Source: Alkalimonas cellulosilytica
GTDB lineage: Bacteria; Pseudomonadota; Gammaproteobacteria; Enterobacterales; Alteromonadaceae
DNA: 64,000 nt
Reading direction: 5' to 3'
Assembly: GCF_036325985.1 (NCBI RefSeq)
Contig: NZ_JAUHLI010000015.1
Location: 1-64,000 of the forward strand
The notes below the pieces were generated by a model. It saw only the letters and a list, made by a program, of their open reading frames with translations, had not been told where the DNA came from and searched no databases. Of the stretch, positions 16,801-25,278 are shown piece after piece. Made by a program: the position numbers and the translations under genes. Numbering within the stretch: the first letter of the stretch is position 1; each line of letters opens with the position of its first letter.

Positions 16801-18486
16801 ATGCTTTCACTATCACTGCCTTTTTTGCAAGAAACTCTCTACATTGCCGCTATTTTCTTCCTTGGCTGGATCCTGGCCGGCACCCAAGCCAGAGCATCCG
16901 GATGCTTAGTGTCTGCAGCCTGGTTTGAGCGGGTCAGTTTGCTGGCTTTTATCGCCTTGCTGGCGTTGTTATGGCTCAGTCCCCATCCATTTAACCTGCA
17001 GTTTATGTTGCTCTGGTGTCTCAGCACCCAGCTGTTGCTGCTTGGCTGGCGCTCCACAGAGCTTTGGTATCAAAGACGGTTCTCTGACAAACAGCATCAG
17101 CAGCAACCAGAATGGCTGGTTGGTTATGCCAGCCAGTCCGGCACGGCTGAGCAACTGGCCCACCGCAGCACCAAACAACTGCAAATGGCGGGGAAAAAAG
17201 TACAGATGCTGCCACTCAATGCGTTAGCTGAGACGCCCCTACAGCATTTTGAGCAGGCACTCTTTATTGTCAGTACCTATGGTGAAGGCGAAGCACCAGA
17301 CAATGGCCAGCATTTTCTGCGCTGGGCTTTGCAGCAGCAACCGGACCTTTCCAGACTGAAGTTTGCCGTGCTGGCCCTGGGCGATCGCAGCTACCAACAT
17401 TTTTGCGCCTTTGGCCACTGGCTGCATGATTGGCTTATGCAACAGCGCGCCTCAGCCATCCACCCCCTGGTACCCTGGGACCAGGGCCAGCGAGACAACA
17501 GTCCATGGCAGCAATGGCAGCAGCTGTTGCAAAAGCTCGGCGCAGGACAAGCGGAGCCAACAGACGAGCAACCCTGGCTCAAAGTACCACTGCAAAGTCG
17601 CTACTGCGTTAATCCGGGCAGCCAGGGCAACCCCTGCTTTGTGGTGAAGCTGCCACGGCAAGCCGGCATGCGCTGGCAAGCCGGTGATTTGCTGGAAGTC
17701 CAGCCAGAGCACAGCCGCTGCACCGTGGCGTTATGGCTCACCGAGCACCAGGTGTTCGGTTGCCAGACGGTTCGTTTTCATCAACAACAGATACCACTGT
17801 GCCGGGCTTTGGCACAAATCGTGTTACCACAGCAAGGCCCTTCCGCCACTGAAAACCTGGAGCAATGGTTGCAGCAACAACCGCTCTTGCCTCTGCGGAG
17901 TTACTCCATCGCCAGCATTGCCGATGAAGATCAGTTAACCTTGCTGGTACGGCAGGTCAAAACAGCTCAGGGCCTTGGGCTGGGCTCAGGCTGGCTCACC
18001 AGTTATGTGCTGGAAGGCCAACCGATCCAATGCCGTATTCGATCTCATCCAAGTTTTCATTTGCCCGATGATGACAGGCCTATGATCTTTATCTGCAATG
18101 GCACCGGCATCGCAGGGATCCGCAGCTTGCTGGCAGAGCGGGTGAGGCGGGGGCACAACCAGAATTGGCTGCTGTTTGGCGAGCGCCAGCAGGGAGTCGA
18201 TAACTTCTTTACCAAAGATCTACAGTTATGGCAGCAACTTGGTTTTTTACCCGAACTGGACCGGGTGTTTTCCCGCGATGGCGCTCCGGTACGTTATGTG
18301 CAGCAACGACTGGTTGAGCGCATTGACTTGCTAACAGCCTGGTTGGAGCAAGGCGCTGCAATTTACCTTTGTGGCAGCCTGCAGGGCATGGGGGAAGCTG
18401 TTGATCAGCTGCTGCAGACTGAGCTGGGTGCAACTCAGCTGCAGGCCTTGCAGCAACAGGGCCGGTACCGGCGCGATCTGTATTAG
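16801..18486 (+). CDS. Membrane-anchored flavodoxin/ferredoxin-NADP reductase-type flavoprotein (CysJ-like)
   Basis: The start at ATG 16801 has an AGGGTGGG ribosome site, giving 561 residues; earlier in-frame ATGs lie within the terminator leader. Two hydrophobic helices (~10-30 and ~45-80) anchor it in the inner membrane. An FMN-binding flavodoxin domain follows (~105-250; SQSGTAEQL, STYGEGEAPDN, LGDRSY), then an FAD-binding region with LRSYSIAS, and an NADPH-binding region (FICNGTGIAGIRSLL, and CGSLQGMGEAV near the end). The order is that of sulfite reductase alpha and P450 reductase. No sulfite reductase beta subunit is nearby, and the Fur box suggests an electron donor for iron acquisition, for example ferric-siderophore reduction. 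The substrate is an inference. Confidence 0.85.
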   Translation: MLSLSLPFLQETLYIAAIFFLGWILAGTQARASGCLVSAAWFERVSLLAFIALLALLWLSPHPFNLQFMLLWCLSTQLLLLGWRSTELWYQRRFSDKQHQQQPEWLVGYASQSGTAEQLAHRSTKQLQMAGKKVQMLPLNALAETPLQHFEQALFIVSTYGEGEAPDNGQHFLRWALQQQPDLSRLKFAVLALGDRSYQHFCAFGHWLHDWLMQQRASAIHPLVPWDQGQRDNSPWQQWQQLLQKLGAGQAEPTDEQPWLKVPLQSRYCVNPGSQGNPCFVVKLPRQAGMRWQAGDLLEVQPEHSRCTVALWLTEHQVFGCQTVRFHQQQIPLCRALAQIVLPQQGPSATENLEQWLQQQPLLPLRSYSIASIADEDQLTLLVRQVKTAQGLGLGSGWLTSYVLEGQPIQCRIRSHPSFHLPDDDRPMIFICNGTGIAGIRSLLAERVRRGHNQNWLLFGERQQGVDNFFTKDLQLWQQLGFLPELDRVFSRDGAPVRYVQQRLVERIDLLTAWLEQGAAIYLCGSLQGMGEAVDQLLQTELGATQLQALQQQGRYRRDLY

Positions 18487-18501
18487 TGGTGTTTAAGAAG
18501 C

Positions 18502-19065
18502 TTACAAAGGGCTAAAACGAATACGGCCCTGCTGCACCGCCATATTCAGCGGCATCTGCATCAGCAGCCGCTGGGTCGGGTCGTTTTCATCCAACCGGTA
18601 CACCGGCTGATCCTGCAACCAGGCATTGACCAGCTGCAAGACTTCGGTGCTGAGCGGCGCCAAATTACCCCGGTAACCGGCCGCATCAATGCTGGAGTCC
18701 AACAAACGCAAATTGCGTAAAAATACCGCATTTTGCTCACCATCATAGTAAGGGGAAGCCTCTATCTGCAGCTGCAAACTGGCCGGGTAATGCAGGCCAA
18801 AAGCCGAGAACACCGCACTGGCTTTGGTACCAAGCCGCACAACATCACTGTTATCAGGCCCGATACGCACCTGCATATCCTCCACCGCCAGCGCTACCGG
18901 CATGCCTGCCAACCGGGTTTGCTGCGTGAGCTGATCCAGCTGACGCAACATCAACTGCTGCAATTGCTGCTCGGTCACACTGTAGCTGGCTAAGTCACTA
19001 ACCTGCGCGCAGCCCGCCAACAGCAAAGCCAAGCATCCAATAAACCAGGAGTTCAGTGATTTCAT
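18502..19065 (-). CDS. YceB-like DUF1439 lipoprotein
   Basis: The best start is ATG at 19065, preceded by AAGGAAAG at proper spacing, giving 187 residues. The N-terminus is a lipoprotein signal ending in LLLAGC, so the cysteine (~residue 19) would be lipidated. The rest resembles the DUF1439/YceB family of outer-membrane-associated lipoproteins, with a beta-rich lipid-binding-type fold (ASAVFSAFGLHYPASLQL). No enzymatic motif. It converges with the flavoprotein gene, 15 bp away. Function in this family is poorly known. Confidence 0.8.
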   Translation of the reverse strand: MKSLNSWFIGCLALLLAGCAQVSDLASYSVTEQQLQQLMLRQLDQLTQQTRLAGMPVALAVEDMQVRIGPDNSDVVRLGTKASAVFSAFGLHYPASLQLQIEASPYYDGEQNAVFLRNLRLLDSSIDAAGYRGNLAPLSTEVLQLVNAWLQDQPVYRLDENDPTQRLLMQMPLNMAVQQGRIRFSPL

Positions 19066-19270
19066 GCATCTTTCCTTTGCAAAACCTTTGTCTGTCAATA
19101 GTGTAATCACTCAGCGCCTGCTTGTAAGCTGATTTTTCCCCTTTGCACTGATGACAATGAGACTTGAAACATTTTGCAATAATTAATGATTGTTTTTCGA
19201 TAACTAATTATTGCCCTCCAAATAAATTTCGGCTTTAATGCAGGTATAAACAACACGCATGGAGTCGCTT
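19066..19270. promoter_or_regulatory. Divergent promoter region with a 10-bp inverted repeat
   Basis: Separates the lipoprotein gene (minus) from the DUF2975/XRE operon (plus). It contains GCAATAATTA (19176-19185) and its exact complement TAATTATTGC (19205-19214) around a 19-bp AT-rich spacer, a possible operator for the XRE regulator encoded in the operon. AGGTATAAA-type -10 candidates lie around 19240. Confidence 0.45.
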
Positions 19271-19483
19271 ATGTCCAATTCACTGAAACAACAAACTCTG
19301 GCCGCTATCCTGTTTTTGATGTTCGGCGGTCTGATGCTCGGCTATGAGCTCGGCAACTGGCTCGCCAATGGCAGCTGGCGCTTGAATGGCCTGCTGATCA
19401 TCGCCCTTTGTGTTATTTACTATGGCTGGCATTTACTGCGCCCGGTACTGAAACAGCTTGATCACTTTCTGAACAACCACTGA
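19271..19483 (+). CDS. Small two-helix membrane protein, unknown function
   Basis: ATG at 19271 follows GGAG by six bases and gives 70 residues; the upstream ATG at 19259 overlaps that ribosome site. Two hydrophobic segments (~10-28 and ~38-54) span most of the protein. No family recognised. It is the first gene of a compact group (70-aa protein, DUF2975, XRE regulator, membrane protein) with 8-bp gaps or overlaps, so it is probably co-transcribed with them. Confidence 0.75.
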   Translation: MSNSLKQQTLAAILFLMFGGLMLGYELGNWLANGSWRLNGLLIIALCVIYYGWHLLRPVLKQLDHFLNNH

Positions 19484-19491
19484 GGTACCCC

Positions 19492-19965
19492 ATGATCATT
19501 CAGCACTATGCCTCGAACATGAATAAAAAAGTCGGTTTTATTGCCTGGGGATTGGTTGTATTAACCCTTGCTCAGCTGTGTGTCTTTTTATCCCACACCT
19601 TACTGGAACCAGAATTGACAGAGAGAGCCATCCAGCATGGGCTCTGGTTTGCCAACCTGGTAGGGTTGTTGGCATTGATATTGATTGCGCAACGTTTGTT
19701 TCAAAGCTACCAACTAAGCAGCCCCTATGCAGCGGCCCACCGCCCCCTCTGGATGCAACTGGCCAGCTACTGTTGGCTGGTCGCCTTTTTCCCCGCTTTA
19801 CTGGTCTGTAGCCTAAAGTTGGCCTGGGGTTTAGATATTCGCCTGCTGACATTGCTGGCCCACATCAACCTGCCTTTGCTGGGCCTTGGCATCATCATTC
19901 CATTTGTCAGTATGTTGTTCAAGGCAGGTCAACAGCTTGAAGACGAGCAAAACCTAACCATTTAA
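19492..19965 (+). CDS. DUF2975 family membrane protein
   Basis: A 157-residue protein with four hydrophobic segments (~13-33, ~48-66, ~88-108, ~117-140). The pattern and the partner gene, a YozG-like XRE regulator 8 bp downstream, are typical of the DUF2975/YozG pair found widely in bacteria. The biochemical role of DUF2975 is unknown. A GAGG ribosome site precedes ATG at 19492. Confidence 0.8.
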   Translation: MIIQHYASNMNKKVGFIAWGLVVLTLAQLCVFLSHTLLEPELTERAIQHGLWFANLVGLLALILIAQRLFQSYQLSSPYAAAHRPLWMQLASYCWLVAFFPALLVCSLKLAWGLDIRLLTLLAHINLPLLGLGIIIPFVSMLFKAGQQLEDEQNLTI

Positions 19966-19973
19966 GGGGCGCA

Positions 19974-20216
19974 ATGGCCATTCAAATTAACCTGGATGTG
20001 ATGCTGGCGGTGCGGAAAATGAAATCCAACGAGCTGGCAGAAAAAATCGGCATCACCCCGCAGAATTTAAGTGTGTTACGTAGCGGCCGGGCGAAAGCCA
20101 TTCGGTTTAGTACGCTGAATGAAATCTGCAAAGCTTTGGATTGTCAGCCTGGCGATATTCTAGCGTTTCTGCCTGGCAATGACGACGACAATGAGGATAC
20201 TACCCATGGATCTTAA
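19974..20216 (+). CDS. YozG-like XRE-family transcriptional regulator
   Basis: An 80-residue protein made almost only of a Cro/CI helix-turn-helix (LAVRKMKSNELAEKIGIT, then NLSVLRSGRAKAIRFSTL), ending in an acidic tail after CKALDCQPGDIL. AAGGGG precedes ATG. Such short XRE proteins usually regulate the membrane protein next to them; the inverted repeat at 19176-19214 is a candidate operator. Confidence 0.88.
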   Translation: MAIQINLDVMLAVRKMKSNELAEKIGITPQNLSVLRSGRAKAIRFSTLNEICKALDCQPGDILAFLPGNDDDNEDTTHGS

Positions 20217-20847
20217 CTACACGGTCAAGGAAACCATCGACCAACACAGTATCGAAATTATTTATCATGGTTTAACCGGCCGTGAAATCGTGCTGGTGGA
20301 TGGTGAAGAAAAAATCAACCGCCTGAACTGGGGGCTCAAAAGTGAGTACCTGGTGCAGTTAAATGCAGAAAAACACATTCGGATCCGCACCCAAGTAAAC
20401 CTAAAAGGCGTGCTGCAAGTGAATTTTATCCGAGGCGGCAACGTATTAGCGAGCCATACCTCAAGGATGTATGAGGAGGTAGCAACCAATGATGTACTGC
20501 AACAACCAGACAATAAAGCCTGGCTGCAGGAGTTTCAATTGCCTTCGATGGTTGTTTTGGTGGCATTTTTATCGGTGCTAGGTGGTATGAAGCTGATGTC
20601 TACTGAATTGCTAAAGCTACCGGTACAACTGATGTTGATAACCTTGCTGACAGTGGCCGTAGCCTGGTTGTTGTTTCATCTGCCAATACACAAGGGGCAG
20701 GACGCAATCCAACAACGACTCTGGTCTGGGGTGCTGCGCTTTTTGGGCCCAGGATTGATGATGGGATTTGCTATTGGCGGCATCGTCGGTTACAGCATCG
20801 GTAGCTTCGTTGCTGCTATGCACACGCTATTGGATAAACTGGCATAA
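20206..20847 (+). CDS. Membrane protein of unknown function
   Basis: ATG at 20206, preceded by GAGGA, overlaps the XRE gene by 11 bp and gives 213 residues. The first ~110 residues are soluble and beta-rich; three hydrophobic helices follow (~113-130, ~140-160, ~182-210, the last glycine-rich). Translational coupling with the XRE gene makes it the last member of that operon. No known family identified. Confidence 0.7.
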   Translation: MDLNYTVKETIDQHSIEIIYHGLTGREIVLVDGEEKINRLNWGLKSEYLVQLNAEKHIRIRTQVNLKGVLQVNFIRGGNVLASHTSRMYEEVATNDVLQQPDNKAWLQEFQLPSMVVLVAFLSVLGGMKLMSTELLKLPVQLMLITLLTVAVAWLLFHLPIHKGQDAIQQRLWSGVLRFLGPGLMMGFAIGGIVGYSIGSFVAAMHTLLDKLA

Positions 20848-20895
20848 GGCTATACCCCGTGTTGTATTCCAGAGGGCCATGCTTTACTTGCGCCT

Positions 20896-20935
20896 GCAAT
20901 CAATCTGTATTAGTGTATTAATACAGATTGATTGC
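20896..20935. promoter_or_regulatory. Perfect 17-bp inverted repeat, probable operator of the GntR repressor
   Basis: GCAATCAATCTGTATTA (20896-20912) and its exact complement (20919-20935) flank a 6-bp spacer GTGTAT. It lies directly before the ABC ATPase ribosome site (20938). A possible promoter (TTTACT 20883-20888, 17 bp, TGTATT 20906-20911) runs into the left arm. YtrA-type repressors autoregulate such operons from palindromes here, and the regulator is encoded as the third gene. Confidence 0.7.
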
Positions 20936-20947
20936 ATGGAGTGCCCT

Positions 20948-21853
20948 ATGCCAGCTATTTTGGAAATAACTGCGTTAGGACGTGCCTACCAAGGCCGTCA
21001 GGTACTGAAGGACATAACCGCCAGCGCAGCGCAAGGCGATGTGATTGCCCTGCTGGGTAAAAACGGTGCAGGCAAAACCACCTTGCTCGAAACCATCCTC
21101 GGCTTCGCAGTGCCAGAACAGGGTGAAGTACGGCTGTTTGGCACCCTGAGCACCGAGATAGGGGCAAATGAAAAGCAGCGAATTGGCTTCGTACCGCAAC
21201 AGGATGAACTGTTGGAGCAGTTATCGCCCAGTGAGCACCTGGAGTTATTCAGAGACTTCCAACCCAGCTGGGATCAGCCCTTGTGTGAGCGACTTTGTCA
21301 AAGCTGGGATATCCCCATGACAAAGCGGATTAGTACATTGTCTGTTGGGCAGCGCCAAAAACTGTCGATCATACTGGCACTTTGCCATAAACCTAAGCTG
21401 CTGATCTTGGACGAACCAGTAGCCAGCCTCGATCCTATCGCCCGACGTCAGTTTTTAACCGAGCTGGTCACTATCGCTGCTGATCAGCAAAGTGTCATAC
21501 TCTTTTCTTCCCATATCGTGACCGACATGGAGCGCGTAGCCAATAAAGTGTGGCTGTTAAAAGATCAACAGCTGGTATGGCAAGACGAGCTCGATACCCT
21601 GAAAGAGTCGGTGGTAAAGCTGCATATTGATGCTGCCCAGCCACTACCAGATCAACTGCCGCTCCCTCACCAGCTGCGGCAGCAGGTGCAAGGCAATAAA
21701 GCGACAGTCACAGTGAAACATTGGCAAAGTGCTGAACAAACGCGATTCGAGCAACAATTGCAGGCCAAAATTCGAGTGGAGTATTTGAACCTGGAAGATC
21801 TTTTTCTCGAATTGCATGAGAATCAGGAACAAAGCTGTGATGACGAACTTTAA
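20948..21853 (+). CDS. ABC transporter ATP-binding protein
   Basis: ATG at 20948 follows GGAG by six bases, giving 301 residues. A complete ABC ATPase: Walker A GKNGAGKTT (~37-45), signature LSVGQRQKLS, Walker B LLILDEPVASLD and the switch histidine in LFSSHIV. The C-terminal ~80 residues form the extra domain of drug/bacitracin-type exporters. The gene overlaps the next membrane gene by 14 bp and belongs to an ABC-2 exporter operon (ATPase, permease, GntR regulator, small membrane protein). The transported molecule is unknown; antibiotic or peptide export is typical of YtrA-regulated systems. Confidence 0.92.
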   Translation: MPAILEITALGRAYQGRQVLKDITASAAQGDVIALLGKNGAGKTTLLETILGFAVPEQGEVRLFGTLSTEIGANEKQRIGFVPQQDELLEQLSPSEHLELFRDFQPSWDQPLCERLCQSWDIPMTKRISTLSVGQRQKLSIILALCHKPKLLILDEPVASLDPIARRQFLTELVTIAADQQSVILFSSHIVTDMERVANKVWLLKDQQLVWQDELDTLKESVVKLHIDAAQPLPDQLPLPHQLRQQVQGNKATVTVKHWQSAEQTRFEQQLQAKIRVEYLNLEDLFLELHENQEQSCDDEL

Positions 21854-23117
21854 CATACCGAGTGTATTTGCCCAGCTGTTTCGACTGCTCACACTGCGCG
21901 ACTTGAGCATCGTCTGGTGGACTATGATCGCTTTTTTCTTGTTATTGGGCTTTGTCAGCACGGCCAGTGCAGTCGCTGCCCATCTGACTTTAGTTTTTTA
22001 TTACTATCTACGATTGCTGCCATCAATTGCTACCTTCCTGACTGGCAGCTATCGTCGACTATTGTTCAGTCAGACATCGTCAGCTCTGATCCCCTTTCTG
22101 CTAATAACGCTGATAACCCTGCTCGGCACTCTCGCTGTTGTTCAATACACAGCCTTGGCTTATTCAGAAGCACTCTTTACTTTATTCTGCGGTCATTTGA
22201 TACTGCATGCAGTTTTTTTGCCAGGAAACAGCCATGCCACAGGGCTGATAGTTTTTCCGATATGGGCCGTGATGATTCATCCACAGTTTTTTTTACAAGC
22301 AGCCCTGCTAGCACCAGCAGCACAGCCTGTCCCTATGGTAATCGTCTTCACGCTGAGCTTGGCTGCAACAGTGTATGTGCTTAAATCTGTCAGTAGCAGG
22401 GGCAAAACACGTCAGCCACAACCAGCAGCGACCTGGCGATTTTCCTGGCGAGCTATTCCTAAGTGTCAGCCCTCTTTGGGAGCCTGCTTTTTATTTCATT
22501 ACAATGCACAGCCTGTTATTCGACTGCTTGTTTTTTCTATTGCCTGTGCAGTGATCCCCCTGCTACAAAGCAGTGTGTATTATTGGCTTCATTCAGACTG
22601 GCAGTGGTTTCCACAGCTCGACTGGAAGTTTCTGAATGACTCGGTATTTATTATCCCTTTACTGTACTGGCTTATCATGGTTGACTCGGTAATAGCCAGA
22701 ACCAAAGCTGCCTGGCTGTATTTACCATTCACCAGGCAGCAGCTGTGGTACTATTATGAACGCCACTTTGTTATGCAGCTGCTTATTTTCAGCCTGCCAT
22801 TGCTTGTGTTGTTATACCTTTGGCAACCCCACAATCCATACTTTCTGGTCAGCAGTGTGCTCCTGCTAAGTAAGCTGCTACTCATCACCTACCTTGTGTT
22901 GTACTTTCCCCGCAGCTCCATGGTTGGTTTTTCGGTTACCTTTATTTTGTATCTGTCAGCGTCTTATAAGGTGTTCTTGTCCCCGCAAAATACCCAAATC
23001 TACAGTGCGTTGTCCTTACTGATTGCGGCTTTGGTGCTACGTCACTTTGCCATCAAGCGCTGGCACACGCGAAACTATAGCCCAAGAACAGCCTCACAGA
23101 GGAGGCGCCATGTTTAG
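21840..23117 (+). CDS. ABC-2-type transporter membrane subunit
   Basis: A 425-residue protein with about ten to twelve hydrophobic helices, starting at ATG 21840 inside the end of the ATPase gene. No catalytic motif, as expected for a permease. Its position between an ABC ATPase and a GntR/YtrA-type regulator, with overlaps on both sides, supports its assignment as the membrane partner. The sequence is divergent, so the family assignment rests mainly on context. Confidence 0.75.
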   Translation: MTNFNIPSVFAQLFRLLTLRDLSIVWWTMIAFFLLLGFVSTASAVAAHLTLVFYYYLRLLPSIATFLTGSYRRLLFSQTSSALIPFLLITLITLLGTLAVVQYTALAYSEALFTLFCGHLILHAVFLPGNSHATGLIVFPIWAVMIHPQFFLQAALLAPAAQPVPMVIVFTLSLAATVYVLKSVSSRGKTRQPQPAATWRFSWRAIPKCQPSLGACFLFHYNAQPVIRLLVFSIACAVIPLLQSSVYYWLHSDWQWFPQLDWKFLNDSVFIIPLLYWLIMVDSVIARTKAAWLYLPFTRQQLWYYYERHFVMQLLIFSLPLLVLLYLWQPHNPYFLVSSVLLLSKLLLITYLVLYFPRSSMVGFSVTFILYLSASYKVFLSPQNTQIYSALSLLIAALVLRHFAIKRWHTRNYSPRTASQRRRHV

Positions 23118-23496
23118 CATCAACCCCAACAGTGGCGAACCCATATACCGCCAGCTGACCGAGCAAATTAAACGCATGGTGGCTGGAGGACAACTGCGTG
23201 CGGGTGATGCATTGCCATCAGTGCGCGAGTTGGCCGCCCACTACGCTGTTAACCCGATGACAATCTCAAAAGCGTACAGCTTGTTGGAGGCTGAAGGTAT
23301 TTTAGAACGCCAGCGCGGCAAACCGATGACGGTGGCGGCTCAAAAGCAAAGCAAGCACAGCGAGCAGGCCCGGTTGCAACAAATCATGCCTCAGCTGGAA
23401 GCGCTTGCCACCGCCGCCCACCAGTTGCAACTATCCAAGCAAAGTGTATTATTTACGTTAACTGAATTACTCGACCAGACGCATGATGAGCCCTGA
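23110..23496 (+). CDS. YtrA-type GntR-family repressor
   Basis: A 128-residue protein with the short YtrA architecture: an N-terminal GntR winged helix (EPIYRQLTEQIKRMV, LPSVRELAAHYAVNP, TISKAYSLLEAEGIL) and a ~45-residue C-terminal helical dimerisation tail without a ligand domain. GAGG before ATG at 23110. It overlaps the permease gene by 8 bp. YtrA repressors control the ABC operon that encodes them, often relieved by cell-wall antibiotics in Gram-positives; the inducer here is unknown. The palindrome at 20896-20935 is the expected target. Confidence 0.9.
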   Translation: MFSINPNSGEPIYRQLTEQIKRMVAGGQLRAGDALPSVRELAAHYAVNPMTISKAYSLLEAEGILERQRGKPMTVAAQKQSKHSEQARLQQIMPQLEALATAAHQLQLSKQSVLFTLTELLDQTHDEP

Positions 23497-23935
23497 ACAC
23501 ACCACTTTCTTCACCAAGCTGACTCAAATCCTACGCAAACATGGATTGAAGCTCTCTTTCGCGCTGGTTACTCTGTTAATCTACAGTAATTACCTTTATA
23601 CCCAAGACACCCTGTTCACACTAATTGCGCTCTGTGGCCTGGTAAATGTGCTGCTGTTGGGCCGTGCATCCAAAGCACATCAGGCCGGGGAGTTTTTTGC
23701 CGATCCCTTGTCGCAGCTGTCTGTCACCGGTACAACCCTAACGGTCAAACAGCATCAGCTCGATGTGACAGCAATCAACAAAGTGGTGCTGGATCGTTTG
23801 GATGACGACGAAGGATTGTTGGATTTTCCATTCAACCGCTATCAAAAAACGGCGATGCGCTTTCCTGCTGAACACTTGCCTGCGGTGCGGCAGTGGCTGC
23901 TAACCCACCTGCCCAACGCCACCATTATCCGCTAA
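23483..23935 (+). CDS. Hypothetical membrane protein at the end of the ABC operon
   Basis: A 150-residue protein starting with ATGATG at 23483, overlapping the repressor gene by 14 bp, so it is translationally coupled. Two hydrophobic segments (~23-38, ~42-60) are followed by a ~85-residue soluble domain resembling PH-like/YcxB-type membrane-associated domains (LTVKQHQLDVTAINKVVLD), an impression only. No known function. Confidence 0.7.
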   Translation: MMSPEHTTFFTKLTQILRKHGLKLSFALVTLLIYSNYLYTQDTLFTLIALCGLVNVLLLGRASKAHQAGEFFADPLSQLSVTGTTLTVKQHQLDVTAINKVVLDRLDDDEGLLDFPFNRYQKTAMRFPAEHLPAVRQWLLTHLPNATIIR

Positions 23936-24056
23936 CAGTGTTGCCTGTACTGGCTCAACCAGCGGGTGCAGACCTGAGCGGCTGGCTTGTGGTATGCTCA
24001 CATCGTTACCAGGGGACAACCAGCGTTGTGCTGGTTAATAACAACGAGAAACGACC
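23936..24056. promoter_or_regulatory. Leader of the SDF symporter gene
   Basis: Contains a 7-bp stem, AACCAGC/GCTGGTT around GTTGT (~24018-24036), 20 bp before the symporter start. No T run follows, so it is a leader hairpin or an operator rather than a terminator. Confidence 0.3.
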
Positions 24057-25211
24057 ATGCTGCTTATTTTAAAACTGATTGCTGGCATTGTGCTTGGCAT
24101 GCTGTTGGGGCTTTATGCCCCCACGGTGCTGACCCAACTGCTGATCACCTTTAAAGGCCTTTTTGCTCAGCTGCTGTTTTTTACCATTCCGCTGCTGATC
24201 CTGTTTTTTATTACTAGCGGTATTGCCAATTTACCGCAAAACTCCGGCAAGCTGCTGGGCCGCACTTTAGGCACCGCTTACCTTTCCACCATTTTAGCCG
24301 GCAGCCTGGCGTTTTTTATCGCCGCCTTGCTGGTGCCGATGCTGGCAGGCTCGGCCAATGCCGCGGCGACCTCAGGTAATGGCACTGTGCTAAGTCCCTT
24401 TATCGAGCTGGCCATTCCACCGGTGTTTAACGTGATGACGGCGCTGGCGCTGGCCTTTATTTTTGGCCTTGGCATTGCTGCAACCCAAGCACAACAGCTA
24501 AAGCAACTGTCCGATCAGGGCCGGGATGTGATCCAGCTGCTGCTGACCAAGATGATTATCCCACTGTTGCCGTTTTACATTGCCGGTGTCTTTGCCGAAA
24601 TGGCGGTGGCAGGCACCGTGTTTGCTACCCTGAAAACCTTTGGTGTGGTATTGCTGCTGTCGATTGCGCTGCACTGGCTGTGGATCTTTGCGCTCTTTAC
24701 CCTGGCCGCCATCAAGGCAGGCCGCTCGCCTTTTGGCCTGGTGAAAAACATGCTACCCGCTTACTTTACCGCGCTGGGGACCATGTCAAGCGCCGCCACC
24801 ATTCCGGTATCGCTTGAGGCGACCAAAAGCAATGGCGTCAAAGACGACATTGCCAACTTTACCGTACCGCTGTGCGCCACTACCCATTTGGCGGGCTCCA
24901 CCATTACCATCGTTGCCTGCGCGGTCGCGGTGATGGTGATGCAGGATGGCCTTGCCATTCCATCGTTTATCACCATGCTGCCCTTTATCCTGATGCTGGG
25001 CCTGGTGATGCTGGCTGCGCCGGGGGTACCGGGCGGCGCCGTGATGTCTGCCGTTGCCTTGCTGATTTCGATGCTGGGCTTTGGTGACGCCGCCATTGCA
25101 CTGATGATAGCGCTGTATATGGCACAGGATAGCTTTGGCACAGCCTGTAATGTGACCGGTGATGGGGCTATTGCGGTGTTGGTGGATAAAGCCAGGCTAG
25201 ATAATGCCTGA
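24057..25211 (+). CDS. SDF-family dicarboxylate/amino acid:cation symporter
   Basis: A 384-residue integral membrane protein of the DAACS (sodium:dicarboxylate symporter) family. Features seen: the alternating hydrophobic helices, a serine-rich hairpin tip (GTMSSAATIPVSLEA), a central re-entrant segment and the substrate-binding helix DSFGTACNVTGDGAIAV near the C-terminus. It is shorter than GltP (437), lacking some N-terminal sequence, like other compact members. Likely imports an acidic or neutral amino acid or C4-dicarboxylate with Na+ or H+; the substrate cannot be told from sequence. Confidence 0.9.
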   Translation: MLLILKLIAGIVLGMLLGLYAPTVLTQLLITFKGLFAQLLFFTIPLLILFFITSGIANLPQNSGKLLGRTLGTAYLSTILAGSLAFFIAALLVPMLAGSANAAATSGNGTVLSPFIELAIPPVFNVMTALALAFIFGLGIAATQAQQLKQLSDQGRDVIQLLLTKMIIPLLPFYIAGVFAEMAVAGTVFATLKTFGVVLLLSIALHWLWIFALFTLAAIKAGRSPFGLVKNMLPAYFTALGTMSSAATIPVSLEATKSNGVKDDIANFTVPLCATTHLAGSTITIVACAVAVMVMQDGLAIPSFITMLPFILMLGLVMLAAPGVPGGAVMSAVALLISMLGFGDAAIALMIALYMAQDSFGTACNVTGDGAIAVLVDKARLDNA

Positions 25212-25230
25212 CTTTGATTTGTGAGCATTG

Positions 25231-25266
25231 AAAAATAATGCCCACATTTTTGTGGGCATTATTTTT
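25231..25266. terminator. Bidirectional terminator between symporter gene and glmU
   Basis: Perfect 16-bp stem (AAAAATAATGCCCACA, 25231-25246) with a TTTT loop and its complement (25251-25266), giving T-runs on both strands. It ends the symporter transcript (+) and the glmU transcript (-). Confidence 0.9.
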
Positions 25267-25278
25267 AAAAGTGAGTTT

